A DNA stretch of 33,611 nucleotides from contig CAYLUD010000011.1 of NCBI GenBank assembly GCA_964386785.1, positions 1 to 33,611 on the forward strand, in the 5' to 3' direction. Position 1 is the stretch's first letter; every line of letters starts with the position of its first letter. The notes below the pieces were generated by a model, which searched no databases, was not told the DNA's origin, and saw nothing but the letters and a program-made list of their open reading frames with translations. Positions 1-7,917 of the stretch are shown piece by piece. Made by a program: the position numbers and the translations under genes. The DNA is from SZAS-3 sp964386785. GTDB taxonomy: Bacteria; Chlamydiota; Chlamydiia; Chlamydiales; JAAKFR01.

Positions 1-726
1 ATAGTAGGTATCCATCGCATCTAAAATCATTTCTAAAGGATATTTTCGAGCATAAGGAATGATTTTTTTTCGCAGATGTTGATTGCTAGCATGCAGAGAA
101 AGTACCAATGGCACTTGTAAACCTTCCTGTGCAAAACGAAGAATTCCCTCCACAACCCCAACAGTGGAAACCGTAATTCTACGCTGAGACAGGTGAAGTC
201 CCTCCGGTGCGCTCAGAATACGAATCGACGCCAAGACCGCTTCGTAATTTTCCAAGGGTTCGCCCATTCCCATATAGACCACGTGCGAGACTCTCTCCCC
301 ACGGCTCTTGAGCACACGATCGATTTGGACCACTTGCTCCACGATTTCACCTGTCGATAGGGAGCGAAATAATCCTTCTTTGCCAGAGGCGCAAAAGGCA
401 CAACGTGCTGGACACCCTACCTGTGAGGAGACACATACCGTCCGGCGGTCTCCCGAACAAATTAACACAGACTCTACAAGCGATCCATCTCGCAATTCCC
501 ACAGATATTTGATGGTCTCTTCCGCTTCCTTGGTGCCACGTAGAGTGAGGGAGGAAAGGGAATAACGAGAAGACAACTCATGCCGCAGGTCATGACTTAG
601 ATTGAGCATCTCATCAAAAGAAGATACCCCCTTCCGGTACAGCCAGTCAAATATCTGTACTGCTTGGTATCGTTTAGATACGTGTTCTCGTAAAGCTTCA
701 CACGTAAAAGAATATATGGAATGCAT
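1..726 (-). CDS. rlmN: 23S rRNA (adenine-C2)-methyltransferase RlmN, 5' part (runs off the window)
   Basis: Radical-SAM methyltransferase that methylates C2 of A2503 in 23S rRNA (and A37 of some tRNAs) in the cytoplasm. Translating the minus strand from the ATG at 726 gives 242 residues with no stop, so the C-terminal third lies outside the window. The 4Fe-4S motif C-x3-C-x2-C is CPARCAFC (C105, C109, C112), followed by the family motifs MGMGEPLENY and SLHAS. The N-terminal half matches the family's helical domain (DWLYRKG). The start is supported by an AGAGGTG ribosome-binding site about 9 bases upstream. No neighbour is co-transcribed as far as can be seen; the AAA+ gene lies upstream in the same direction. 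Identification is firm. Confidence 0.95.
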   Translation of the reverse strand, partial: MHSIYSFTCEALREHVSKRYQAVQIFDWLYRKGVSSFDEMLNLSHDLRHELSSRYSLSSLTLRGTKEAEETIKYLWELRDGSLVESVLICSGDRRTVCVSSQVGCPARCAFCASGKEGLFRSLSTGEIVEQVVQIDRVLKSRGERVSHVVYMGMGEPLENYEAVLASIRILSAPEGLHLSQRRITVSTVGVVEGILRFAQEGLQVPLVLSLHASNQHLRKKIIPYARKYPLEMILDAMDTYY

Positions 727-792
727 GGCGGCACCTCTTGAGTGGATCGTTTCTTCAGTCAATGGTATACTCTCTCCAAAGGTCTGGAACCT

Positions 793-798
793 ATTATA
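793..798 (-). promoter_or_regulatory. Possible -10 box of rlmN
   Basis: On the minus strand this reads TATAAT, about 66 bases before the rlmN start. No good -35 box sits at 16-18 bases, so this is a weak call. Confidence 0.3.
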
Positions 799-868
799 TC
801 CTAGCATAAGATTCATTATGTTGAAGAGGGGGAAGAAGTTGAACTACTTGACTCATGATGATTGGGGC

Positions 869-2188
869 TTAACGTAGATGGGGGAAATCCGGATCCTTCG
901 GATCATTCGGATCATTCGGATCCTTCGGATCATTCGGATCAAAAGGAGCTACTGGGGAAAACTTCTCATTACGCAAACAGTCTTGGATAAGATCTAGGTT
1001 GCTAGCATTATCCAAACAGTCTTGGATACGATCTAGGCCGATAGCGAACTTCTTGCAGATTTCTTCCAAATAGATGACGTGTGGGCGTTGATTGAGCTGA
1101 GCTTGCTGCTGTAGTTCCGATATATTGCTGAGAATTGTCGCGCTATTTTTTCCGGATTCAGCCAAGCTGCTTGCGATGGCAGCAAATAACACCATTTTTG
1201 AGGAATCATTCAAGGGTTCATTGCTGCCTTGGTATCCAAATGAATATTTTTGAAACTGAAAATTTTGAAACTGAAAATTCAGTATCTCGCTACAAGTCTG
1301 CATATTTGGCAAGGGTATGAAAAAGTGCTTGCCAATTCGTCCGTCACGCAGAACATCCTTGTCGATATTGTCAGAAAGATTCGTTGTGCCGATCAAAATA
1401 TAAGGTCTTGGTTTATCACTATCAATATTTCCTTGCACGACACTAAGGAAGTGGTTAACAAACCCAGAATTTATCTGGTCTGTCGCTCTAGGGTTCCTCG
1501 TTCTTAGTAAACCATCGATTTCGTCTATTGTAATAACGCAAAACTCCCCATCAGGAATCGTGAACACCTCGGTTATCTTCCTCTCAGTCTCTCCCTGCAC
1601 AGATGATATTAGTTGACGAGATGCATATTTCTTTGTTGTTCCTCCAAGGAGTTCGTGTATGAGAGATGCGATTTTTGTTTTTCCGCATCCTGAGGGTCCG
1701 CTTAAAAGGAATCCTGCATCAGGAGGAGGCTGGCAGCTGCCTGCTCTAAACGCTCGCCATGTATCTAAGTAATCGATTAACTCGTCGGGGACACCAAACA
1801 CTCCTTTCGATTCAAAAAAACTTTTAGTAGAGATTGATCGATCTAATGGGGGGGTATTGACAACACCACGTTGTGGTGCATTGCCTCGGGGTTGTGGTGC
1901 ATTGCCTCGGGGTTGTGCTCTATTGGCGTTATCGGCTTCTTCCAGTTTTTTAGCAAGATGATCGCAGCCACCCCTACATGCATAAGATAAAAAACTAAGA
2001 GAAAATAGAGAGAACCCAATACCTGACAATGCTTTTGCAGCCGGTAGAAGAGATGTATTGGACAGTACATGAAGCCCTTGAATGATAAACAAGGCTATCC
2101 CAGTAATCAGAATCAGTAAGCCGATAGCAGCTGTTATTCGCTCATTAGAGCACCACGCACGATTGCCTGTAGAGGGAGTGTTTTCCAT
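869..2188 (-). CDS. Inc-like membrane-anchored AAA+ ATPase (NSF/Cdc48-type)
   Basis: From the ATG at 2188 the protein has 439 residues. Residues 1-18 are polar; 19-38 and about 50-70 are two hydrophobic segments forming a hairpin. A charged, repeat-bearing linker (75-125) precedes one classical AAA+ module: Walker A GPSGCGKT (164-171), Walker B ending DEID (about 222-225), sensor 1 GTTN (267-270), and a DGRIGKHF arginine-finger region (R281/R284) in the place of the usual RPGR. No HExxH protease motif follows, so it is not FtsH. The second-region-of-homology wording (VNHFLSVVQGN ... LIGTTN ... DVLRDGR) reads most like the D1 domain of NSF. The C-terminus is a DPNDPKDP repeat tail. An in-frame TTG/ATG further upstream (to 2257) would add 23 residues, but the promoter boxes at 2198-2226 and the alignment of the N-terminus with the paralogues at 17484 and 18835 favour 2188. 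Function unknown; an inclusion-membrane location is inferred. Confidence 0.8.
   Translation of the reverse strand: MENTPSTGNRAWCSNERITAAIGLLILITGIALFIIQGLHVLSNTSLLPAAKALSGIGFSLFSLSFLSYACRGGCDHLAKKLEEADNANRAQPRGNAPQPRGNAPQRGVVNTPPLDRSISTKSFFESKGVFGVPDELIDYLDTWRAFRAGSCQPPPDAGFLLSGPSGCGKTKIASLIHELLGGTTKKYASRQLISSVQGETERKITEVFTIPDGEFCVITIDEIDGLLRTRNPRATDQINSGFVNHFLSVVQGNIDSDKPRPYILIGTTNLSDNIDKDVLRDGRIGKHFFIPLPNMQTCSEILNFQFQNFQFQKYSFGYQGSNEPLNDSSKMVLFAAIASSLAESGKNSATILSNISELQQQAQLNQRPHVIYLEEICKKFAIGLDRIQDCLDNASNLDLIQDCLRNEKFSPVAPFDPNDPKDPNDPNDPKDPDFPHLR
891..941 (-). repeat. 9-bp tandem repeat encoding the DPN/DPK tail
   Basis: Five complete copies of GGATC(C/A)TTC-type 9-mers plus a partial sixth lie in the 3' end of the AAA+ gene. 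The period is a multiple of three, so copy changes keep the frame and lengthen or shorten an acidic DPND/DPKD tail. Confidence 0.9.
974..1037 (-). repeat. 39-bp direct repeat within the AAA+ gene
   Basis: A 25-base sequence beginning CAAACAGTCTTGGATA occurs at 974-998 and again at 1013-1037 with one mismatch, a 39-base period. It encodes the duplicated peptide DRIQDCL / DLIQDCL. Confidence 0.85.
1248..1277 (-). repeat. 15-bp perfect tandem duplication within the AAA+ gene
   Basis: TTTTGAAACTGAAAA occurs twice head to tail. It encodes the doubled peptide NFQFQ-NFQFQ just after the AAA+ core. Confidence 0.9.
1871..1912 (-). repeat. 21-bp perfect tandem duplication in the linker of the AAA+ gene
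   Basis: Two identical 21-base units (1871-1891, 1892-1912), followed by the first bases of a third, encode QPRGNAP repeated between the membrane hairpin and the ATPase domain. Confidence 0.9.
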
Positions 2189-2197
2189 TACGACTAA

Positions 2198-2226
2198 ACT
2201 ATAAAATTTTGTATTTTTTAAAACAA
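2198..2226 (-). promoter_or_regulatory. Sigma-70-type promoter of the AAA+ gene
   Basis: On the minus strand TTGTTT (2221-2226), a 17-base spacer and TATAGT (2198-2203) precede the ATG at 2188 by only 9 bases. Transcription starting at the normal distance would give a leader of about 2-4 bases, and no ribosome-binding site is visible. Confidence 0.55.
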
Positions 2227-2242
2227 TTTTAAATAAAAATCG

Positions 2243-2264
2243 AATAAACTTGTACAAGTTTATT
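2243..2264. promoter_or_regulatory. 22-bp perfect palindrome upstream of the AAA+ promoter
   Basis: The two 11-base arms AATAAACTTGT and ACAAGTTTATT abut with no loop, 17 bases upstream of the -35 box of the AAA+ gene. It fits a dimeric-regulator operator. A T-run on the plus side also allows an AT-rich terminator, but no plus-strand gene ends nearby. Confidence 0.45.
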
Positions 2265-2460
2265 TTTTTGAAAAATATTCTTTACATTTAGAGGCTGTAG
2301 CCTCGATCTAGGGTAGGTTGCGAGGCTCTGGGTAGGGTCCATACTCAGTCTCGTATCGGGGATATGTGTTGGATATAGGAAAGGAGGTTCCTTCAAAGAA
2401 TATAGTGCGTGTTATTTAAGTTTTTTTTGTGTACCATCTACACTTTTGCTAGGTGATGCT

Positions 2461-3069
2461 ATGGAAGTAGAAAGAAAAAAAATTATCTCTTCTTTGGAAG
2501 AAGCAAAAGCGGCTGTTGAGCAGTTAACACAGCGGGTCGATTGGATTTTGGGCTGTGCAGAACAGATTGCTGATAGCTTTCGTCAGGGGGGCAAATTGCT
2601 CATTGCAGGGAACGGAGGTAGCCTGTGTGACGCGATGCACTTTGCTGAAGAGTTAACTGGTTTTTTTAGAGAAAAACGGCCTCCCTTCCCAGCCCTTGCT
2701 TTAGCAGATCCAGGTCACCTAAGTTGTGTTGCTAATGACGCAGGCTTTGATGAGGTGTTTGTCCGAGGGGTCGAGGCGTTCGGAAAGCCAGAAGATATCC
2801 TGATCGTCCTGACCACAAGTGGAAACTCGAAAAATCTGATCAAAGCAGTCGATCGAGCCAATGAGATGGGATTGACGACCGTTGCCTTTCTAGGTAAGAC
2901 CGGCGGTTTGTTGCGTGGACGAGCCGATTACGAATTGTCGATAGAAGGATTCCAAACATCAGATCGGATTCAGGAAGCGCACATGCTGGTCATTCATATT
3001 TTGATCGAAGTTGTAGAGTCCTTATTGTTAGAAACATCCAAGGAACACCATGCCTCGTGCGTGGGTTGA
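2461..3069 (+). CDS. gmhA: Phosphoheptose isomerase GmhA
   Basis: Converts sedoheptulose 7-phosphate to D-glycero-D-manno-heptose 7-phosphate, the first step of ADP-heptose synthesis for the LPS inner core. The 202-residue protein is one SIS domain: GNGGSLCDAMHFAEEL (GmhA signature, residues about 51-66), TTSGNS sugar-phosphate loop, and RIQEAHM with the zinc/catalytic region near the C-terminus. The length is typical of the family. The ATG at 2461 has an AGGT(GA) ribosome-binding site 6 bases upstream; a TTG five codons earlier is less likely. It opens a tightly overlapping operon with lpxK (20-base overlap). The other heptose genes visible here are at 26713-28625. Chlamydiaceae lack this pathway. 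Confidence 0.93.
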   Translation: MEVERKKIISSLEEAKAAVEQLTQRVDWILGCAEQIADSFRQGGKLLIAGNGGSLCDAMHFAEELTGFFREKRPPFPALALADPGHLSCVANDAGFDEVFVRGVEAFGKPEDILIVLTTSGNSKNLIKAVDRANEMGLTTVAFLGKTGGLLRGRADYELSIEGFQTSDRIQEAHMLVIHILIEVVESLLLETSKEHHASCVG

Positions 3070-4054
3070 AGGGGTATTGAGTGATCGGATCCAAAGTCCG
3101 ATGGCTCGACTATATCGATTGTGCATGATGCCTAGTAGTCATGTCTTTGCTATTCTCGTTGCGATACGTAATAGGCTGTATGATCGGGGCTGGTTACACC
3201 CTAAACGAGTTTCCTGTCCGGTCATTAGCGTTGGAAGCATTGAAGCTGGAGGTACAGGAAAAACCCCCATTACCCTCTGGTTGGCTGAACGATTGCATGC
3301 ACAGGGTAAACACGTAGCTATCCTATCCCGTGGGTATGGACGACGGGGGAGGGGAGTGCAGCTCGTGGACCCCCATTCCTGCTCTCCCACCGATGTAGGA
3401 GACGAACCATGGATGATGGCGCATCGCTTACCCGGTGTTCCTGTCATTGTAGGTTCCTCTCGATATGCTGCAGCTCGCTATGCGCAAAATCAAGGAGCCA
3501 ATTTGCTCTTGCTTGACGATGGATTCCAACATCGTCAACTCCATCGCGATCTGGATATTGTCGTAGTATCGAAACGCTCTCCATCTCGATTTTTGCCCAC
3601 CGGATCGTTACGCGACCAACCCAAACGAATCCAGCAGGCCGATCTACTCATCACCTGCGATGCTGGGTCGCTAGATCCATCCCTTCTATCTGGAACCATT
3701 CATGTCCAAGGAGCATACGATCGAGAGGGCACATCTATCACACTTCCTAAACGCATAGCTCTCTTTTGCGGTATTGCACACCCTGAGCGTTGGGTGCGTA
3801 CCTTGCAGGATTTACAATGTGATATTTGCTCTTCTCTTATCTTGGCTGATCACCAGAAACCATCTGTAAAACGATGGCAAGAATGGGAGCAGGATGCTGC
3901 TTCACAAGGTGCTCAAGCATTAGTATGCACAGAAAAGGATTGGGTAAAAGGGGTCCTTCCGTCTAGACTGCCCGTTATCTGGGTACGTATCGAATTTCGG
4001 TCTCAGCAGATAGAAGAACGGATTCAAGAGATTTTACGAAGGAAGGGTTTATGA
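3050..4054 (+). CDS. lpxK: Tetraacyldisaccharide 4'-kinase LpxK
   Basis: Inner-membrane-associated kinase that phosphorylates the 4' position of the lipid A disaccharide precursor. The 334-residue length is normal for LpxK. Seen: a short hydrophobic stretch near residues 30-40, then VISVGSIEAGGTGKTP carrying the P-loop (GGTGKT, 67-72), DEPWMM, and the family signature DDGFQHRQLHRDLDIVV. The start codon lies inside the end of gmhA (20-base overlap), and the stop overlaps the gltP start (ATGA), so translation is probably coupled. It sits beside a heptose gene, consistent with an LPS-synthesis operon. Confidence 0.95.
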   Translation: MPRAWVEGVLSDRIQSPMARLYRLCMMPSSHVFAILVAIRNRLYDRGWLHPKRVSCPVISVGSIEAGGTGKTPITLWLAERLHAQGKHVAILSRGYGRRGRGVQLVDPHSCSPTDVGDEPWMMAHRLPGVPVIVGSSRYAAARYAQNQGANLLLLDDGFQHRQLHRDLDIVVVSKRSPSRFLPTGSLRDQPKRIQQADLLITCDAGSLDPSLLSGTIHVQGAYDREGTSITLPKRIALFCGIAHPERWVRTLQDLQCDICSSLILADHQKPSVKRWQEWEQDAASQGAQALVCTEKDWVKGVLPSRLPVIWVRIEFRSQQIEERIQEILRRKGL

Positions 4055-5295
4055 AATTATGGCAAAAGATGTTGATAGGAATGCTAGGGGGTTCTCTTCT
4101 TGGTGTTCTTTTAGGTCCAAAAGCCATTGCTTTGAAACCGATAGGAACGATCTTTTTGAGTCTCCTCAGCATGGTGGTCGTTCTCCTCGTGTTTTCTTCT
4201 ATGGCCAGCGGGGTCACAGCGATCAGTGATCGAAAAAAATTAGGTAGGATTGGCCTTCGTACGCTGGCTATTTATGCAATTACTACCTCGCTAGCGATAG
4301 GCATCGGGATGCTATTTGCAAAACTGTTCAATCCAGGCAGAGGGATTGGCCTCATCGCGCCAGATGTTCCTTCTAATCTAGATGGAACTCCTGAAATTCT
4401 TCATCTGCTCCTGAATTTAATTCCTTCGAATCCAATTCGAGCATTGGCCAACGGAGAAATTCTGCAAGTGATCGTATTTGCTTTGTTTCTTGGTTTAGGA
4501 CTCAATGCAATAGGGGAACGCGCTAAACCCTTAGTACAAGTATTAGAAACCACCGCAGAAGTGATGGTCCGTATCACAGGAATGGTAATGAAATTGGCCC
4601 CTTACGGGATTTTTGCCATCATGGCATGGGTTTCAGGTACCTTTGGGGTCAGCATCCTCTATCCACTACTCAAACTCCTTTCCGCTCATTATTTGGCCTG
4701 TATGGTTCATGTCGGAGTGGTGTTCTGTGGAATTTTGCTCTTAGCTCGACTCCCTGTTATTCCATTTTTTAAAGGAATGACTGAAGCGATCACATTGGCA
4801 GCTTCTACAACCTCAAGCTCGGCAGCCTTGCCTGCAACACTTCATTGCCTTGAAGCTAACCTAGGTGTGCCCAAGACTATTGCTCGATTTGTGCTACCCC
4901 TGGGTATCTCAGTTAATATGAATGGTACCGCCATTTTTCAGTCAATAGCTGCTCTTTTTGTGGCACAAGCCTATGGCATTGAATTAGGAATCCAGGGGCT
5001 GTTTTTAATCGCTGTCAGCGCTACTTTGGCATCCATTGGATGCGCCGGCATTCCCGGAGGAGCCATTGTGACACTGTCGATCGTCTTTAGTTCTGTAGGA
5101 TTGCCTCTGGAAGGGATTGCTATTATCGCAGGTATTGATCGTATTCGCGATATTATCGGTACAGTCGTGAATATTCTAGGGGATGCTGTGGTAGCCGTGT
5201 TCGTAGCCCATAAAGAAAAAGAACTGAATGAATCCCTCTATCGTAGTAAGGCCTACCATAGCTATGAAGAGTCTCTCGCACAGGAGCAAGCATGA
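4051..5295 (+). CDS. gltP: Dicarboxylate/amino acid:cation symporter (GltP/GltT type)
   Basis: DAACS-family secondary transporter for glutamate/aspartate or C4-dicarboxylates driven by H+ or Na+. The 414 residues hold the expected membrane helices. Family motifs are clear: the serine-rich re-entrant loop STTSSSAALPATL, the NMNGTA motif, GIPGGAIV for the second re-entrant loop, and DRIRDIIGTVVNILGD in the last helix, which contains the substrate-binding Asp/Arg/Asn. The start ATG overlaps the lpxK stop and its own stop overlaps the next start. In C. trachomatis the corresponding gene (CT401, gltT) also adjoins an E2 gene. Substrate cannot be fixed from sequence. Confidence 0.9.
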   Translation: MKLWQKMLIGMLGGSLLGVLLGPKAIALKPIGTIFLSLLSMVVVLLVFSSMASGVTAISDRKKLGRIGLRTLAIYAITTSLAIGIGMLFAKLFNPGRGIGLIAPDVPSNLDGTPEILHLLLNLIPSNPIRALANGEILQVIVFALFLGLGLNAIGERAKPLVQVLETTAEVMVRITGMVMKLAPYGIFAIMAWVSGTFGVSILYPLLKLLSAHYLACMVHVGVVFCGILLLARLPVIPFFKGMTEAITLAASTTSSSAALPATLHCLEANLGVPKTIARFVLPLGISVNMNGTAIFQSIAALFVAQAYGIELGIQGLFLIAVSATLASIGCAGIPGGAIVTLSIVFSSVGLPLEGIAIIAGIDRIRDIIGTVVNILGDAVVAVFVAHKEKELNESLYRSKAYHSYEESLAQEQA

Positions 5296-6470
5296 CCCCC
5301 ATTCTGTTACCCAAGCTTGGCGAAAGCATCACATCAGCGATCGTAATTCAATGGTTCAAGAAGGTGGGAGATCCAATTGCTGTAGATGAACCCCTTCTTG
5401 CTGTGAGTACAGATAAGGTGAATTCAGAAATCCCTTCCCCTGTCGCAGGAGTCGTTATGGAACTTCTAGTGCCCATCGATACGGAGGTGGAAGTCGGCGC
5501 TCCCTTGGCGATCGTACAGACCCATTCCTCTGCCGTGACAACCTCCGCTGTACACAGCCAGCCTCTCTGTTCCCAACAGAACCACCCAGCTACAGTGTCT
5601 CTTCTCTCTCCCGCTGTGCTCCGATTTGCACAGGAACAGGGGATTCCCATCGAAGAACTCCATCACATTGCAGGCTCAGGTGAAGGGGGGCGAGTCACGA
5701 AGAGAGATGTGGAGCAGTGGTCTGCACAGCGAGCGACAGAGCCGGTATCCTCACCCTGTCCATCAGTACTGGCAAGCATGGAAACGATCGAACGCATCCC
5801 TCTATCTCCTATGAGAAAGAGCATCGCTCACCATTTAGTGCGCTCGGTACGTGAGATTCCTCAGGCTTCTGCTACCATTGATGTGGATCTGACAGATGCC
5901 TTGCACTGGGTACGATACCATCGAGATTCTTGGTTGCGTCAGGAACAGGCTAAACTGACTATTACGACATTGGTCATTGAATCCCTTTGTCGAGGGCTGA
6001 AGAAATACCCCTTACTCAATAGTACTCTGGAAGAAGAGGTGATTCTCTGTAAACAGGACATTGATTTGGGGATCGCTGTCCATATTGCTACTGGTTTAAT
6101 TGTTCCAGTGTTACGCCATGCCGATCGAGCCGATCGAGGCCACCTATCCCGAGAAGTGGCTCGCCTCGCTACAGCAGCACGAGAAGAGTCTCTACATCCT
6201 AACGATGTGCAGGGCGCTTCATTTACTCTAACCAATTTTGGAATGACAGGTGCGTTGATGGGTACACCCATTCTGCCCTATCCTCAAGTCGGTATCTTAG
6301 GAATAGGCACCATTCAAAAGAGGGTGGTAGTCCGTCCGGATGGTACATTTGCTGCACGTGATGTAGCCTATATCACCATTACGTTTGATCACCGCGTAGT
6401 CGATGGCATCTATGCGTGTGAGTTCTTAGCTTCTTTGAAAGCCGACTTGGAAAGTTGTCCTCCTGAATAA
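5292..6470 (+). CDS. sucB: 2-oxo acid dehydrogenase E2 component (dihydrolipoamide acyltransferase)
   Basis: Core acyltransferase of a 2-oxo acid dehydrogenase complex. Domains in the 392 residues: N-terminal lipoyl domain with the modified lysine in TDKVNSE (about residue 43), a Ser/Pro-rich linker, a peripheral-subunit-binding domain (LSPAVLRFAQEQ ... GRVTKRDVEQW, about 105-145), and the catalytic domain ending DHRVVDG with the acid-base histidine and aspartate. The ATG overlaps the gltP stop (ATGA). In C. trachomatis the matching position holds CT400, annotated as a second sucB. Whether the substrate is 2-oxoglutarate, a branched-chain oxo acid or pyruvate is not decidable here, and no E1 or E3 gene is in the window. 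The last 61 bases overlap the end of icd on the other strand. Confidence 0.85.
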   Translation: MTPILLPKLGESITSAIVIQWFKKVGDPIAVDEPLLAVSTDKVNSEIPSPVAGVVMELLVPIDTEVEVGAPLAIVQTHSSAVTTSAVHSQPLCSQQNHPATVSLLSPAVLRFAQEQGIPIEELHHIAGSGEGGRVTKRDVEQWSAQRATEPVSSPCPSVLASMETIERIPLSPMRKSIAHHLVRSVREIPQASATIDVDLTDALHWVRYHRDSWLRQEQAKLTITTLVIESLCRGLKKYPLLNSTLEEEVILCKQDIDLGIAVHIATGLIVPVLRHADRADRGHLSREVARLATAAREESLHPNDVQGASFTLTNFGMTGALMGTPILPYPQVGILGIGTIQKRVVVRPDGTFAARDVAYITITFDHRVVDGIYACEFLASLKADLESCPPE

Positions 6471-7858
6471 CCCGGGATATCGTCCCAATGGTATAAGGGA
6501 TGCACCGATAGCACTTCCCATCCTTCATCATGTACTTGGTGGAGAAGAATAAGAATTTCTCCAAAAGAAATTGTGTTCTCCCAAAGAAATCGTAACCGCC
6601 ATTGATCCGTACCCTCCATAGCATCATTGCCAGGTGGTTCAATATAGGCTCCTCGATTCCTAATACTCACGATAGGAAAGCGCTGCAGCTTCTTCATAAG
6701 AACAGAGGGTAATATAGCGGCATAAATCGAAATATCTACACCCCGGAGTTCTTTTTTGGGCATGGACGTCGAGATGATCTGATCCGTCGGATGACAAATA
6801 GGGGATCGGGGGGCCACCAGCACAGATGGGGTCTTTCCTAATCGCGCTACCACAGATTTGGCGAACTCCTGTGTAGATACACAGACTCGACTTCCATCTA
6901 CACGATACAGATCGCGCGTATGGATACCCTCTTCTAATGTGCATAGCCAAGCTTCATGTAAACGGATCGCACAATCTGATTGTCCTATATAATGGAGCAT
7001 CTGAATTGCTCCTAATAGCAGCCCAGATGGATTGGCAATACCTTGGCCCGCCAATCGTGGGGCAGATCCATGAATGGCTTCAAATAACGCGCCGTGCACT
7101 CCTATATTGGTCGTGCCGACCAGGCCGATAGATCCCGATAGCTCTGCCGTAATGTCCGATAAGATATCCCCATAGAGATTGGGAACAACGATAACATCAA
7201 AATCCTCAGGAGCACAAGCAATCTTGGCCATGCCTACATCCACAATCAAAAAGGAGGATTCAATCTCAGGATATTCCAAGCGAATTCGATCAAATGTCGC
7301 GTGGAAGAGGCCATCCGTAAGTTTTAAAATGTTGTCCTTCGCTAAACAAGTAACCCGTTTTCTATTGCAACGGCGTGCGTATGCAAATGCATATCGTAAG
7401 ATCTTTTCAGATCCAGACGCAGAGATCATTTTCAGTGCATAACACAAGTCAGGGCTGTCCCGGTACTCTATCCCACAATATAGGTCTTCTTCGTTTTCTC
7501 GAATCACCACAAGATCCATGCCGGGATGTTGGGTAGGGACATAAGGAGCATAGGAACAACAAGGACGAATATTCGCATAGAGCCCCAATCGACCACGTAG
7601 CACCACATTCGCAGAACGGAACCCTTTTCCTTGTGGTGTAGCTAAAGGGCCCTTGAGTAATATTTTGGTAGCATCTAGAGAGCGCAAAGCGTCCGGATGG
7701 ATCCCATCTTCATATCCTGCTTCAAAGGCTTCTAACCCAAGCAGAACCCGTTCCACTTGTATTTGGGCTCCCGCTTGCTCCATCATGAAGAGGGTCGCTT
7801 CCATAATTTCTGGACCAATGCCGTCTCCATAGGCAACACTAATTGTAACCGGACTCAT
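6410..7858 (-). CDS. icd: Isocitrate dehydrogenase with C-terminal extension (Thermus/Rickettsia type)
   Basis: Oxidative decarboxylation of isocitrate to 2-oxoglutarate in the TCA cycle. The first 350 of 482 residues are an isocitrate/isopropylmalate dehydrogenase: YGDGIGPEI, NVVLRGRLGLYANIRP (substrate arginines), VIRENEEDLYCGIEYR, a lysine in CLAKDNILKLTDG, the metal-binding aspartates in VVPNLYGDILSDITAEL, and EAIHGSAPRLAGQGIANPSG for cofactor binding. A further ~120 residues resemble the extra C-terminal domain of the Thermus/Rickettsia class (GVDI ... VSIRNRGAYIEPPG ... FGEILILLHQVHDEGW). ATG at 7858 has GGATAGGAT upstream. It sits between the E2 gene and kpsF, neighbours that are close together in C. 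trachomatis, so it looks inserted or retained there. Chlamydiaceae lack this enzyme. Confidence 0.9.
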   Translation of the reverse strand: MSPVTISVAYGDGIGPEIMEATLFMMEQAGAQIQVERVLLGLEAFEAGYEDGIHPDALRSLDATKILLKGPLATPQGKGFRSANVVLRGRLGLYANIRPCCSYAPYVPTQHPGMDLVVIRENEEDLYCGIEYRDSPDLCYALKMISASGSEKILRYAFAYARRCNRKRVTCLAKDNILKLTDGLFHATFDRIRLEYPEIESSFLIVDVGMAKIACAPEDFDVIVVPNLYGDILSDITAELSGSIGLVGTTNIGVHGALFEAIHGSAPRLAGQGIANPSGLLLGAIQMLHYIGQSDCAIRLHEAWLCTLEEGIHTRDLYRVDGSRVCVSTQEFAKSVVARLGKTPSVLVAPRSPICHPTDQIISTSMPKKELRGVDISIYAAILPSVLMKKLQRFPIVSIRNRGAYIEPPGNDAMEGTDQWRLRFLWENTISFGEILILLHQVHDEGWEVLSVHPLYHWDDIPGYSGGQLSKSAFKEAKNSHA

Positions 7859-7917
7859 GCGATGGGATCCTATCCCCAGGGCTAGATTTTTTCCAGTGAT
7901 TCCGATATCTTGATCTT

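Noticed and set aside
891..941. CRISPR-like array
   Set aside because: The 9-base units are directly adjacent with no spacers and lie within a reading frame.
869..2188. FtsH identity for the AAA+ membrane protein
   Set aside because: Two N-terminal hydrophobic segments and an AAA+ domain fit, but there is no HExxH zinc-protease domain and the C-terminus is a repeat tail.
2380..2388. Perfect ribosome-binding-like AAAGGAGGT upstream of gmhA
   Set aside because: No ATG, GTG or TTG frame of useful length follows at the right distance; it is about 70 bases from gmhA, which has its own site.
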